This document shows, one piece after another, positions 1 to 9,909 of a stretch of DNA of 64,000 nt. Source of the stretch: CAYWQB01 sp964460785 (GTDB lineage Bacteria > Chlamydiota > Chlamydiia > Chlamydiales > CAYWQB01); assembly GCA_964460785.1 (NCBI GenBank), contig CAYWQB010000002.1, positions 267,528 to 331,527 of the forward strand, in the 5' to 3' direction. Both the position numbers and the translations under genes were made by a program. Under the pieces are notes generated by a model. The model saw only the letters and a program-made list of their open reading frames with translations, was not told the DNA's origin and did not search any database. Numbering within the stretch: position 1 is the first letter of the stretch; each line of letters opens with the position of its first letter.

Positions 1-2
1 AG

Positions 3-3000
3 CGTGAAGGCAACTATTATCAAGGGCTTCCCCCTAAACAATTTTCCCCTCTGTGGACTGAATATGCAGCATCTTTAGAAAACTTGGCAGCAATTGCATA
101 TCAGGGAAAGCTTTTTCGACAGGCTCGCTCCTATATCTTGCGCATCTTTAACACCCCCTACAAAACTCCAAACCACCTACAATACTACTCCTGGGAAGAG
201 GATAACCTTAACTTACTCAGCAAGCGGATCGGGTTACTAAAGCAAGACTTACAGGTATTAAACCTTGCTCTTAATCGCACATCAGAGCTACCTACCAAGC
301 CCTTATTCCAAACAAGTCAGCACTGGGTTGTCAACTGGCAAAAGCTAGCAGACCGCCTTCGAAGGACCAGTTTTTACTCAAAAAAAGACCCCCTGTCTAA
401 TGAGATTTGGCAAGCCTTACCTCCTTCTATTCGCTCGCAGTTCTTATTAAAAAGTGGGATTTCCTGGCTAACACCTAGCTTGAAGAGTGAAATTCTTTCG
501 ATCCTGAATACGATTATTAAAAAAGGAAAACTCCGCCCTGACTCCAAGCTATTTTCCAGTTCTTCAGACCTTTTTTCTGAAGACCCATTGCTCAATCATC
601 AATCAAAGATCAGTAGCTTAGTTAACCATGAAGTTCTCAACCGCAAAGTCTTTGATGAAGCTTTTGCCTCCGAGCTTTATGATGACTTCCAATTAAGTGA
701 TGGGACAGCTCTTCATCAGTCATTGAACCAGGAGCAAAAAAGCCAATTTCTAGACCTTCTACAAGAAGACCTTCAAGAGGCTAAATCCCCAGAAGAGAAG
801 TCACACCTCCACAACCTCATTGAGCAGGCGCAGCAAAGCCTGTCCCCTATCACAATCATAGATTTTAAAAAGTTTTTAGAGAGCAAGATACACTCCTATC
901 AACGCAAAGTGACCCGTGCAGAAAAAGCATATGAACAGCAAAGCAAGCACTTAGAGCACATTCAAAATGAACTACATGCCTTAGAAAGCTTAGATACTCT
1001 AGATACAGAGACGATCCTTGATCTACGTAAACATGAGTTGGCCCTTAAACGAGCCCAACTTCTTCAAAAGTTTGAAAAAGAACAAAATCAAGCGAAACAA
1101 ACACAGGTCCACCAACTCATTCAGTCACTGTTCTCTGGTTTTCAAATCCTACTTAATCAGAAGCAAAGAGAATTAGCCTCTCTCACCGACCGCTATAATC
1201 GCATGAGGAATGAGAGTCTAAGTGGCAATTTACAAACGATTGCAACAACAGATAGTCTTCTTAGTGTGCATGAGCAGTTACTTAATAAATTAAGAGATGT
1301 CCGCTCCTCATTTAAAGGGAAAGCAGCGACACAGCTACAGCGAGAGATCCAAGAAGCAAGTGATGAGCTACAGGTTCTGAGAAAAGAGCAAGGTGCTTCT
1401 CCAGTTATAGGAAAAGAACAAATACTAGAGTCTAAACAAAAACAGGCTATTCAAGACTTAGAGTCATACATGACCCCGGTTCGAGAGCTAACTCAGCTAC
1501 TTGTTAAAAGGGAGTCTGATATTAAGTCTATCCAAGAAAAGCTCTTGGGTATCCGCTCTGAGATTATTCAGTTAGTGGGCCAGCAAGGAAAAATAGGCTC
1601 CATACAAAAGCTCTCACAAAAGCGCACGCGCTATCTACTCCTAAATATAAAAGCGATTGAGGCGGATGACCTAAATGGAAAAATCCGCCAGATGAATGAT
1701 CAGATCCAAGAAGAGTACTTTAGACTAAGCTACTTGATTCAGCAGGAAAAGCAGCTACGTACCACTCTTGCATTACTTTTGCCCCAAACAAGTCCTGAGC
1801 TAGACCCTCTTGACCAAGAAGAGCTAGAGACCCTACGGCAAAAGCTAGAAGAGCAAGAAAAGCTATTTGCTAGCTACCAATCTATATGGAGAGAAGAGGA
1901 ACTTCTCTCTGAGCTTGAGCTACAAGAAACGTTGTATGCAGATGCATTGCAGTATATCAACCAAACGATCGATAGCATCCTCACTCTTGAGCAAAACCAA
2001 GTCTATGATCTTAATCGTGCTGTGCAGCGACTGATTCAATCTCATAATGAGCGAGAGCGGATCAAGAGAGAGCTCCAAGACTTTGTCAAAGAAGACCCCT
2101 CCTCTACCTTAGCACAAGAAGATGAATTAGAAGCTGGGGGGTTCTACCTAGATGCTGCGCGCTTTTTTGAGTATGAAGCTAAGCTAGGATGGAATCTTTC
2201 CCTTTATGAGGAAGCGTTTACAAAGCGCAGTGGAATTGTGCAAAGAATTCTTAGCCTTGTTGAAGAAAAGCAAATGGTAATGGAGCAAAAGCGTGAAGCC
2301 ATTGCCTCTGAAGACCAGCTGCTCATCGATGAGCTTTCTCCTCACCTACACAAAATTGAACGGCAAATTGCTCAACTGGGAGAGCAAGAGGTTCAAGTCA
2401 ACAGACAAATTCAAAGCTATACAAATGCCTTTCAGAAAAAACTGAAGGATTCTCAAGCAAAAAGAGGAGAGTTCTTACTTACAGAGCAAAAGGCTCGTAG
2501 TCGCTTAGCAACAGTACAAGAAAAGCTACAGAGTCATGACATCACCTTTCTCAAAACGACACAGGGCCTTTTTAAAAACTTCCAAGATGTAGATAAACTA
2601 CTTACAGAGAATAAGCTCCCCACGACAGATAATATTGACGCTTTACTCGCTCAAGAAGAAAGCCGTGTAGCAAATCTTCGCTTGTTTTACTCTCAACTTG
2701 TCTTAGATAATTTCTATAAAGCAAAAGCTCTCTGGCTTCTTGGCCTTACCTATTATGAGCAAGCAAGCATGGAGAGCTATTCTGAAGCGACCCAAGCGAC
2801 CAGTATCCCCCTAGATCAGCTTATAGATGAAAAACATCATGTTTCTCTATTTTATGAAGCCTTTGAGCCTGAACTTTCCGTTCCTGCAAACTTTCAGCTC
2901 CCTAAAGGCGATCAATATGAGGAGGAAAGCAACCAGGTAAAGCTCTCAAGCTGGATTTTATCTTCTGAAAATAGTGCGATAGAAATTTTTTCTAATTTAC

Positions 3001-5666
3001 TGCCAAACTTCATTACCTCTTCTGTCTTAAAGGAAAAAGAAGGCTCCGTTCTTTCTCTACAGCAACAACGGCAGCTCTATTTATTTTTTTCTGAAGCTCA
3101 GCTTCTGACTGGAAAAATCTACCTATCCAGAGCAAAAAAACAATTACAGGCCTCTCATAAAGAGCCTAAGTTACAGGAAGACCTCCTTCAAAAGTCTCAA
3201 TATCACCTCGAGCAGTATTTCGACTTACAAAAAAATGCATCGTTATCTTTCCCAACATTTTACTATGGCGCCTCTCCCTTCCAGTTTAAAAACCAAAAAG
3301 CAAAGCGCCTAGGACAGGCCTCTGTCCTTCTTGCTCAAATCCTTTACCTGAAAAAAGATTACCTCCAGTCGATAGCACTACTCCAAGACTACCTGCGAAA
3401 TATTTTGTCTCATGACTTTCTGGGAGAAGAGGACATGTCTTCTGATCTCATTGGGGTAAACAAGAATATTCAGGTTAAGGACCTCAACTTTCAAGCAGGT
3501 ATTGACCCTTTTTATTCTTCAGCCCTTGCTAAAGCCCCTTTCTCACAGTATGCACTATATCAGCTAGGCCTCAACTACCAAAAGCTTGCCCAAAATGTAA
3601 ATATTGAAACCTTTAGCCCTAGCGACCCTATTTTTCAAGAGAAGGAAAAGTACTTTCGCAGCTACACAAAGCGAGCTCTAAACTACTTCACGCAACTCAT
3701 CCAAGTGGAGCTTTACTCTCCCATTCGCTCCTTAGCACTTTTCCATCGTGCTATGCTTTGGAAACAGCTTGGGAATTATGAATCGGCTCGATCAGATCTT
3801 ATCAACTTAGCCAACTTGACTGACTTAATGGATCAAGAGGCTTTATTGGAGTATGGGTACCATATTGATTTCCCCATGGCCACCCTCCCCAATAAGCAAC
3901 TTGTCCATCTCGAGCTAGGCAAACTCTACTTTGAAAATCAAGACTATGATGCTGCTACACAAGCTTTCCAAGAGGCTTCTAGAGGTGATGAGACACACCC
4001 ATTTATCTTTGAAGCAAAAGTTAAGTATGCAGATGCCCTGTTTGCACAAAGGCGCTGGGTAGAAGCCGTCTATATGTATGAACAGCTTGTCCAAGAAAAA
4101 ATGGATGAGGGCCCCATTTTCTATGTCCGCTATGCACCGGATATTTACCTTAAAATGGGCCAAGCTCAACTTGCCCTTTCTAGCCTTTCAGATGCAAAGC
4201 TTGCTTTCAAAAGCCTATTTCAATTTGCTCCCATTGAGCTTATGGTCAATGATCAACTTGATCTCAACTCAACCGTTGGTTTTGATCAGCTCACCCGTGA
4301 CTACAGAGACTCTATTCGTCCTCTAGCCCTAGCAAGCTTTTATTTAGGAGAAATAGCCAACCAACGCCAAGAGCTCTCCAAAGCGCGCAAGCACTATCAA
4401 AATGCTAAAAAGCTCATTGCTCATATTCCCTGGAAGCAAGATAGTCTTCTGCGGTTAAGCTCTCAAGAACACTACCAACAATACATCCATGAGTGGCAAG
4501 TCAAAACCGCATGGTCTTTATTAAAGCTAGAGTGCTCAGAACTCTTCTCTAGTACTTTTAGCCTCTCGCAGCAGAACCTCAATGCGTTTCAATTCAAAAT
4601 GTCTTCAAGACCTATTGAAGACCTGATACAGCGCACTCGTGAAGCCATCTCTAGTTATCGATCGCAACGCTCTATGTTTCAGGAGATGTATCAAAAGCTA
4701 ACAACCTTTCGTAATGAAGAAGAAAAAAAGACGTCCTCCTACCAAAAACGGTTACAATATGAGAGGACCTTCAAGCGTCTTAGAGATCAAGGATCCCCTG
4801 AATACTACCGTCTTCTTGCTTTACAATCGGTTGAAAAAGATATTCAACGCTTACAGGCTCTTTCTCCAACAACCCTTGTGAGCGAGTTAATTGCCCTGTA
4901 CCCTGAAGGAAGTATTGAGAATCAAATCCTCAACTCATTTGCTCTTCTTTTCGCTAAAAATCTTTCTCTTTCTCCTGAACAAAGGTCTTGGATGGAATCT
5001 TCCATGCAAAACCTTGAAAACCTACTCACAATTCCTCAGTTTAATGAGACGGCCAAAGAGATCTCTAAGGCTCTAGTAACCTGGGTTCAACTAGAGCTCT
5101 CCAAAACAAAAATGGATCCTCGGTTTATCCCTATTGATTCTGAAAGCTCCATTTTTACGGAGGTAGATTACTACCGCGCTTCCTGCCTTGTAGCTGTTGG
5201 AGGCTCTGACAGCTATCAGCAGCTCACCCTTCTTGCGAAAAAGTACTTAAACCTACTTGAAAAGGCTCCAGAAGAAGTCTTAAACCCTACTTCTGCATGG
5301 CGCATTATTGAAATCACGGCCAATATGGCTAGCCACCAACAGGACTGGGAAGCTGCTGTCCATTTTTATGAGCCTTTATTACGCCAATCTTCACCTGCGA
5401 CTTTTGCCTTACCTGAAGAGTGGGATCGCCACCAAGCGCAGTTCTACTTTGCTGAAGCTCTCATAGAAACAAGCTCCTCCGAGCTTGCTCAGGCTGTTTT
5501 TATGGAAGACGGATATGAAAAAGAAACTCTCCTCACGAAAGTTGATCAAGAGAAAAGGCAAGCCCTTCAATTATTTAAGGACCTCAGCCAATTATCTGCA
5601 GACAATGTAGAAAACCAGTTGATCCGTATTCAAGCTGCAGAAAAGTTAAAAGAACTAAATATCTAG
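3..5666 (+). CDS. Giant coiled-coil and TPR-like protein (5' end outside window)
   Basis: The frame is open to the left edge, so the start lies upstream and about 1,887 residues are visible. Roughly residues 280-870 are charged and Gln/Glu/Lys/Leu-rich, typical of long coiled coils. Residues about 1170-1480 hold several helix-turn-helix units of TPR type, each with an aromatic/Gly-Ala pattern such as LGKLYFENQDYDAATQAF; another such unit lies near residue 1770. No membrane segment or enzymatic motif is visible in this part. TPR arrays bind other proteins, so a scaffold or assembly role is an inference. It sits 10 bp ahead of the FlgN-like gene and the ctcB/ctcC pair, so it may share their transcript. 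I do not recognise a named family. A TTG at 84 is not the start, because coding sequence continues upstream in the same frame. Confidence 0.85.
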   Translation, partial: REGNYYQGLPPKQFSPLWTEYAASLENLAAIAYQGKLFRQARSYILRIFNTPYKTPNHLQYYSWEEDNLNLLSKRIGLLKQDLQVLNLALNRTSELPTKPLFQTSQHWVVNWQKLADRLRRTSFYSKKDPLSNEIWQALPPSIRSQFLLKSGISWLTPSLKSEILSILNTIIKKGKLRPDSKLFSSSSDLFSEDPLLNHQSKISSLVNHEVLNRKVFDEAFASELYDDFQLSDGTALHQSLNQEQKSQFLDLLQEDLQEAKSPEEKSHLHNLIEQAQQSLSPITIIDFKKFLESKIHSYQRKVTRAEKAYEQQSKHLEHIQNELHALESLDTLDTETILDLRKHELALKRAQLLQKFEKEQNQAKQTQVHQLIQSLFSGFQILLNQKQRELASLTDRYNRMRNESLSGNLQTIATTDSLLSVHEQLLNKLRDVRSSFKGKAATQLQREIQEASDELQVLRKEQGASPVIGKEQILESKQKQAIQDLESYMTPVRELTQLLVKRESDIKSIQEKLLGIRSEIIQLVGQQGKIGSIQKLSQKRTRYLLLNIKAIEADDLNGKIRQMNDQIQEEYFRLSYLIQQEKQLRTTLALLLPQTSPELDPLDQEELETLRQKLEEQEKLFASYQSIWREEELLSELELQETLYADALQYINQTIDSILTLEQNQVYDLNRAVQRLIQSHNERERIKRELQDFVKEDPSSTLAQEDELEAGGFYLDAARFFEYEAKLGWNLSLYEEAFTKRSGIVQRILSLVEEKQMVMEQKREAIASEDQLLIDELSPHLHKIERQIAQLGEQEVQVNRQIQSYTNAFQKKLKDSQAKRGEFLLTEQKARSRLATVQEKLQSHDITFLKTTQGLFKNFQDVDKLLTENKLPTTDNIDALLAQEESRVANLRLFYSQLVLDNFYKAKALWLLGLTYYEQASMESYSEATQATSIPLDQLIDEKHHVSLFYEAFEPELSVPANFQLPKGDQYEEESNQVKLSSWILSSENSAIEIFSNLLPNFITSSVLKEKEGSVLSLQQQRQLYLFFSEAQLLTGKIYLSRAKKQLQASHKEPKLQEDLLQKSQYHLEQYFDLQKNASLSFPTFYYGASPFQFKNQKAKRLGQASVLLAQILYLKKDYLQSIALLQDYLRNILSHDFLGEEDMSSDLIGVNKNIQVKDLNFQAGIDPFYSSALAKAPFSQYALYQLGLNYQKLAQNVNIETFSPSDPIFQEKEKYFRSYTKRALNYFTQLIQVELYSPIRSLALFHRAMLWKQLGNYESARSDLINLANLTDLMDQEALLEYGYHIDFPMATLPNKQLVHLELGKLYFENQDYDAATQAFQEASRGDETHPFIFEAKVKYADALFAQRRWVEAVYMYEQLVQEKMDEGPIFYVRYAPDIYLKMGQAQLALSSLSDAKLAFKSLFQFAPIELMVNDQLDLNSTVGFDQLTRDYRDSIRPLALASFYLGEIANQRQELSKARKHYQNAKKLIAHIPWKQDSLLRLSSQEHYQQYIHEWQVKTAWSLLKLECSELFSSTFSLSQQNLNAFQFKMSSRPIEDLIQRTREAISSYRSQRSMFQEMYQKLTTFRNEEEKKTSSYQKRLQYERTFKRLRDQGSPEYYRLLALQSVEKDIQRLQALSPTTLVSELIALYPEGSIENQILNSFALLFAKNLSLSPEQRSWMESSMQNLENLLTIPQFNETAKEISKALVTWVQLELSKTKMDPRFIPIDSESSIFTEVDYYRASCLVAVGGSDSYQQLTLLAKKYLNLLEKAPEEVLNPTSAWRIIEITANMASHQQDWEAAVHFYEPLLRQSSPATFALPEEWDRHQAQFYFAEALIETSSSELAQAVFMEDGYEKETLLTKVDQEKRQALQLFKDLSQLSADNVENQLIRIQAAEKLKELNI

Positions 5667-5676
5667 AGAGGCATGA

Positions 5677-6090
5677 ATGAGTCATAATCCATCTTCTGCC
5701 CTTCAAGATATGAGCAAAGGACAGGTGCTTTATATTCTGCTACAAAAGGAAGCAGGATACTATGATGCCATTGCTAAACTGATCGAACAAGAAAAGCAGC
5801 TTCTTCTACAGGGCTCCCTCACAAAAGAAGTTCTTTCTATTAATAAGAAAAAGCAGTTGCTATTCAGCTGTATTGAAGACCTAGAGGCAGCCCTTGTTCC
5901 TCTTAAAAGACGATGGACTAAGGGAGAAAGAGAAACAGACTGCTTTTTTCAAAAGGTTCAACAAGAGCTCATTCGGCTTGATAAAATTCTTCAAGAGATC
6001 CTTGCTGCTGACCGTAAGAATCAGCAGCTTATGCGCCAACACTTAGCCTCTCTCAGCAATAGAAAAAAAGCTCTAAATAAAGAGTCTTGA
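5677..6090 (+). CDS. FlgN-like small helical protein
   Basis: This 137-residue, all-helical protein has the heptad pattern and length of FlgN-type export chaperones: two long amphipathic helices with regularly spaced Leu, Glu, Lys and Gln, and an Asn-Arg-Lys tail. FlgN proteins hold flagellar hook-associated proteins for type III export. In a chlamydia the partner could instead be a virulence type III substrate. It starts 10 bp after the giant TPR gene, with AGAGAGG just before ATG 5677; an ATG at 5673 is out of frame and stops at once. It precedes the sensor kinase gene by 82 bp. FlgN similarity is by pattern only, because the family is poorly conserved in sequence; a generic coiled-coil protein is the alternative. 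Confidence 0.7.
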   Translation: MSHNPSSALQDMSKGQVLYILLQKEAGYYDAIAKLIEQEKQLLLQGSLTKEVLSINKKKQLLFSCIEDLEAALVPLKRRWTKGERETDCFFQKVQQELIRLDKILQEILAADRKNQQLMRQHLASLSNRKKALNKES

Positions 6091-6172
6091 GCCCCCTTCC
6101 CATAGAAAAAAAGGGGTTTCATCCTTTTAAAAATATTGATATGTACAAGTTGAGGGTACGAGGGGTAGTTCC

Positions 6173-7423
6173 ATGGGAACAGCAGGCCACCAGCATGGTG
6201 ATCAAGCACTAAAAGAGCGCATCGGTGAGTTATCTCAAGCGTTTGAGCTTTTCACTGCGGAAACAGCACGGCTAGAAAAAGCTTATGCATCGCTAAAGAC
6301 CAAGTTTGAGACAGTGAACAACAAACTAGAAGAGAGAACAAAAGCTCTAGATCAAAAAGTCTCAGAGCTTGATGCGGTATCTAGCTACCTACATAGAATC
6401 CTTTCAAATATTTCACAGGGTATTCTTTTCATCAAATCAGATGGGATTATTACAACATATAATCCCTTTGCTGAAGAGCTTTTAAATATCCCCGCCTCGG
6501 ATATTCTTTTTCACTCTGTACACGAGTGTTTTCCCGATAATCTCCTTGGATTTTCAATCCAAGAGGCGCTACAGAACAAGTGCTCTTCTCCACCAACCTA
6601 CCCTAAGCTTATCCAAGACAAAGGAGAAGAAAGAGACTTAGAGGTGGTCTCTACTTATCTTTCTGAAGAGGAAGCTACCGAGGGTCTATTGGTCTTAATT
6701 CGCGACCTTACCGCTTATCACAAGCTGCAAATGCTAGCGAACCGCAGTGATCGACTCAAAGACCTAGGGGAAATGGCTGCAGCTGTCGCTCATGAAATTC
6801 GCAATCCTTTAGGTGGCATTGAGGGGTTTGCCTCTCTACTAGTCAGAGATTTAGAAGAACAGCCTAATTTAAAAAGGATGGCTTCCAATATTGTCTCTGG
6901 CTCTCGTACCCTGAACCACTTAGTCAGCCAGGTTCTACACTATGCAAGGCCGATGCATATTCAGATCACACCTTACTCTTTAGAGGAGTTAGTTCGTGAT
7001 ACCTATGAGCATGTACAAGCAGATCAGAGCGTATGCAAGTTACCCATTACAATGACTCTTGATATTCTCTCCCCCTCTTTGGTGGTTCCCGTAGATGTCC
7101 ATGAAATGAGGCGGGCATTGATGAATCTGATATTTAATGCTATTCAAGCGATGCCAGAGGGAGGCTCTCTTTGCACTACGATTCGCAAGGAGAAAAAGCA
7201 TGCAATTATTGAGATACAAGACACTGGTGAAGGGATTGCTCCTGAGCACTTAGAGAAGATTTTTTCTCCTTTCTTCACAACAAAGCAAAAGGGAAATGGA
7301 TTTGGCTTAGCAGAAGTCCATAAGGTTGTCCAGGCTCATCAAGGAGAAATAGAGGTCCAGTCGGAAGAAAACAAGGGCACCTGTTTCACTATTCGTCTAC
7401 CACTACGTAGGGAGGGATCATAA
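6173..7423 (+). CDS. ctcB: Cytosolic sensor histidine kinase CtcB (AtoS/NtrB type)
   Basis: The 416-residue kinase has an N-terminal coiled coil (about 10-70), a PAS domain (about 75-185), a HisKA domain with the phosphoacceptor in AHEIRNP (His207), and an HATPase with N-box NLIFNAIQAM (318-327), DTGEG (350-354) and GNGFGLA (374-380). There are no membrane segments, so the signal is sensed in the cytosol, probably through PAS. It should phosphorylate the downstream regulator. A GAGGGG box precedes ATG 6173. Its stop overlaps the ctcC start (TAATG), so the two are translationally coupled. In Chlamydia the corresponding pair controls the sigma-54 regulon. Length and domain order are normal for the family. 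Confidence 0.93.
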   Translation: MGTAGHQHGDQALKERIGELSQAFELFTAETARLEKAYASLKTKFETVNNKLEERTKALDQKVSELDAVSSYLHRILSNISQGILFIKSDGIITTYNPFAEELLNIPASDILFHSVHECFPDNLLGFSIQEALQNKCSSPPTYPKLIQDKGEERDLEVVSTYLSEEEATEGLLVLIRDLTAYHKLQMLANRSDRLKDLGEMAAAVAHEIRNPLGGIEGFASLLVRDLEEQPNLKRMASNIVSGSRTLNHLVSQVLHYARPMHIQITPYSLEELVRDTYEHVQADQSVCKLPITMTLDILSPSLVVPVDVHEMRRALMNLIFNAIQAMPEGGSLCTTIRKEKKHAIIEIQDTGEGIAPEHLEKIFSPFFTTKQKGNGFGLAEVHKVVQAHQGEIEVQSEENKGTCFTIRLPLRREGS

Positions 7424-8811
7424 TGGGGATAGAGCGCATTCTTGTTGTTGATGATGAGTTGCTCATGCGAGACTTTCTTACAGAAACATTGCGTAGGAAA
7501 GACTTTGACGTTGATTGTGCTGAAAATGGGCTCCAAGCACTGCAGATGGTGAAAAAAAATGCCTATGACCTAGTCATATCCGACATGAAAATGCCAAAAA
7601 TGACAGGCATTGAGTTATTGGCTGCGATTAAAGAACATAGCCCTGAAACGCTTGTCATCATTGTTACAGCATTTGGGAGCATTGAAAATGCTGTAGAGGC
7701 CATGCACCTTGGTGCTTTTAATTACTTAATCAAGCCCTTTTCTCCGGATACTGTGGAGGCAATTTTACAAAAAGCAAATGAGCATATCAAGCTAGTAGAG
7801 GAAAACAGTTTTCTCCGCCAGCAGGTCTCTTCCCTCCCTCAACGAGGAGCTAGCTCCTTTAAAATCATTGCGCAGTCCAAAGCCATGAAACAGGTACTTA
7901 GCACTGTTGAACGGGTGGCAAAGAGCAATGCGAGTATCTTTATCAATGGAGAGTCCGGTACAGGGAAAGAGGTAATCTCTCACGCTATCCATCACTTCTC
8001 TCCCAGGGCAAAAAACCCTTATATCCGTGTGAACTGTGCTGCAATTCCAGATACTCTGATTGAGTCGGAGTTTTTTGGACACGAAAAAGGGGCATTTACA
8101 GGAGCCCTAACAAAGCGGATTGGTCGTTTTGAACTTGCACACCAGGGAACATTACTCCTTGATGAGGTAACAGAAATCCCCATGCTTTTACAGCCAAAGC
8201 TATTGCGTGTGATTCAAGAGCGTGAGTTTGAGCGTGTGGGAGGCTCTCGTTCCATTCAGGTCGATGTGCGCCTTGTTTCTACCTCCAACCGCAAGATGGA
8301 GGAAGCCATTGAGGAACAGGTTTTCCGCAAGGACTTATATTATAGGCTTAATGTCATTCCTATTCACCTCCCCCCTCTACGTGAGCGTGCAGAAGACATT
8401 CTGCCTCTTTGTGAGCATTTTCTTGATACTATTTGTATAGAGAATCACAAAAAGAGGAAAAAGCTCACTGTGGAAGCGAAAAAGCGTCTCCAGGAATACC
8501 ATTGGCCTGGAAATATCCGAGAGCTCATGAATGTGATTGAACGTTGTGTAGTCATGGATATTGCAGAAGACATTTCCCCTGAGCACCTATTTTTAGAGTC
8601 TTTTCATGAGGAGCAAACAGTCAAAGAGCATCATGAAGCTCCCGCTAACCAGTTTGTGGGCCTGAGTCTACAAGAGTTAGAAAAGCGCATGATCATTGAG
8701 ACGTTGAATCAAAACCAGCAAAACCGCACACGTACTGCTGAGGTGTTAGGAATCAGCATCCGCACTCTAAGGAATAAATTAAAAGAGTATCATCAAGGAG
8801 AGGGTCCGTGA
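7423..8811 (+). CDS. ctcC: Sigma-54 activator CtcC with Fis-type DNA-binding domain
   Basis: This 462-residue NtrC-class regulator has a receiver domain (Asp10/Asp11, phosphoacceptor Asp54, Lys104) and a sigma-54 AAA+ domain with Walker A GESGTGKE (176-183), the sigma-54-contacting loop GAFTGA (223-228) and Walker B GTLLLDE (242-248). A C-terminal Fis-type helix-turn-helix follows at about 418-455 (TAEVLGISIRTLRNKL). When phosphorylated by CtcB it should form a ring that opens sigma-54 promoters by ATP hydrolysis. The C-terminal domain is notable, because to my knowledge the C. trachomatis CtcC lacks it. A matching sigma-54 promoter is present at 26.3 kb. Its last codons overlap the GTG start of the next gene. 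Confidence 0.95.
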   Translation: MGIERILVVDDELLMRDFLTETLRRKDFDVDCAENGLQALQMVKKNAYDLVISDMKMPKMTGIELLAAIKEHSPETLVIIVTAFGSIENAVEAMHLGAFNYLIKPFSPDTVEAILQKANEHIKLVEENSFLRQQVSSLPQRGASSFKIIAQSKAMKQVLSTVERVAKSNASIFINGESGTGKEVISHAIHHFSPRAKNPYIRVNCAAIPDTLIESEFFGHEKGAFTGALTKRIGRFELAHQGTLLLDEVTEIPMLLQPKLLRVIQEREFERVGGSRSIQVDVRLVSTSNRKMEEAIEEQVFRKDLYYRLNVIPIHLPPLRERAEDILPLCEHFLDTICIENHKKRKKLTVEAKKRLQEYHWPGNIRELMNVIERCVVMDIAEDISPEHLFLESFHEEQTVKEHHEAPANQFVGLSLQELEKRMIIETLNQNQQNRTRTAEVLGISIRTLRNKLKEYHQGEGP

Positions 8812-9842
8812 AGTACGAACCATTAATCTTTGGCATTGGAGGAGGAAAGGGGGGCGTTGGTAAGTCGATGACGAGTGCAAACCTATCTGTCATCTATGCT
8901 CAAATGGGATTCAAAGTTGCTCTACTTGACCTTGATTTTGGTGCTGCCAATATCCATACCCTTTTTGGAGTGATTAAGCCTGAAAAGACCTTAGGAGAGT
9001 TTTTTTCCACGGCAAAAAGCCAACTTTCTGACTACCTCCTCCCTACGAAGGTCCCCAATTTAAACTTTGCTCCAGGGAGTGGCTATGTACCTGAGCTTGC
9101 AAACTTAAAGTACATGCAGAAGTTTAAGCTTATCAAGCAGCTGCGCCGACTTCCTTATGATTTAGTGATTCTGGATTTAGGAGCCGGCAGCTCCTACAAT
9201 GTCGTCGACTTTTTCGCGATGACCGACCTGGGAATTATTGTAACAACTCCCGAGCCAACGGCAATCACCAATGCTTACGAGTTCATTAAAAATGTCATCT
9301 ATCGAGCTTTATTTCGAGTGTTTCGCAATGATGAACGTATCCTTCCCGTTCTCAAAGATATGTCTAACCCCTGCAACCCCCTCAATATTGAGACATTATC
9401 TGATCTACTCAAACATTTAGAATCGATAGACCCTTGGGCAAAAGAAACCATCAGCCAGATGCTCAAGCATTTCAACCTCTATATCCTTCTCAATCAGGCG
9501 CAGCAGGTTTCAGAGGTCCGCTTAGGAGAAAAGCTACAAACGATCACCAAGCGCTATCTCTCTCTAGACTTGCATTATGCAGGCATGCTCTTCCATGAAA
9601 AGGAGGTCGGACAATCCGTCTATAAGATGTCCCCTATTTCCATGCTTTCCCCTCAATCTTTGACCAGTCAATCTCTCACACGCATTGCTCATCTGCTGAT
9701 GGAAGGTTGCACCTCATCCAAGGTAGGAGAACCTAACAAGGACTCTTTTTCTGAGCAGGTCAAACGCGTATATGCCCAGGCTTTTTCTGATTACGAGTCT
9801 TTATTAATAAAAAACAAAAGACAATACTCTAATAGTAAATAA
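8808..9842 (+). CDS. FlhG/FleN-like MinD-family ATPase
   Basis: The 344-residue P-loop ATPase has a deviant Walker A motif GGKGGVGKS (12-20), a LDLDFGAANIH stretch (switch I region) and a LVILDLGAG Walker B-like segment, all diagnostic of MinD/ParA ATPases. The GANIH-type sequence resembles FlhG/FleN, which sets flagellar number and position, more than ParA or MinD. The GTG start overlaps the ctcC stop, with AGGAGAGG upstream, so it belongs to the regulator operon. A role in placing or counting a membrane machine, flagellar or type III secretion, is inference. About 40 extra C-terminal residues are present compared with usual FlhG. A chromosome-partition ATPase is the alternative. Confidence 0.85.
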   Translation: MKYEPLIFGIGGGKGGVGKSMTSANLSVIYAQMGFKVALLDLDFGAANIHTLFGVIKPEKTLGEFFSTAKSQLSDYLLPTKVPNLNFAPGSGYVPELANLKYMQKFKLIKQLRRLPYDLVILDLGAGSSYNVVDFFAMTDLGIIVTTPEPTAITNAYEFIKNVIYRALFRVFRNDERILPVLKDMSNPCNPLNIETLSDLLKHLESIDPWAKETISQMLKHFNLYILLNQAQQVSEVRLGEKLQTITKRYLSLDLHYAGMLFHEKEVGQSVYKMSPISMLSPQSLTSQSLTRIAHLLMEGCTSSKVGEPNKDSFSEQVKRVYAQAFSDYESLLIKNKRQYSNSK

Positions 9843-9846
9843 TTAC

Positions 9847-9875
9847 TTTACTTTTAAAGAAAAAACCTTTATAAT
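9847..9875 (+). promoter_or_regulatory. Sigma-66-type promoter for the gene at 9910
   Basis: TTTACT, 17 bases, then TATAAT in an AT-rich gap of 67 bases between the FlhG-like gene and the next start. The -10 is a perfect match and the -35 matches four of six consensus positions. Confidence 0.5.
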
Positions 9876-9909
9876 TTCATTATATTATTTAAATATAAGG
9901 GTATTATAG

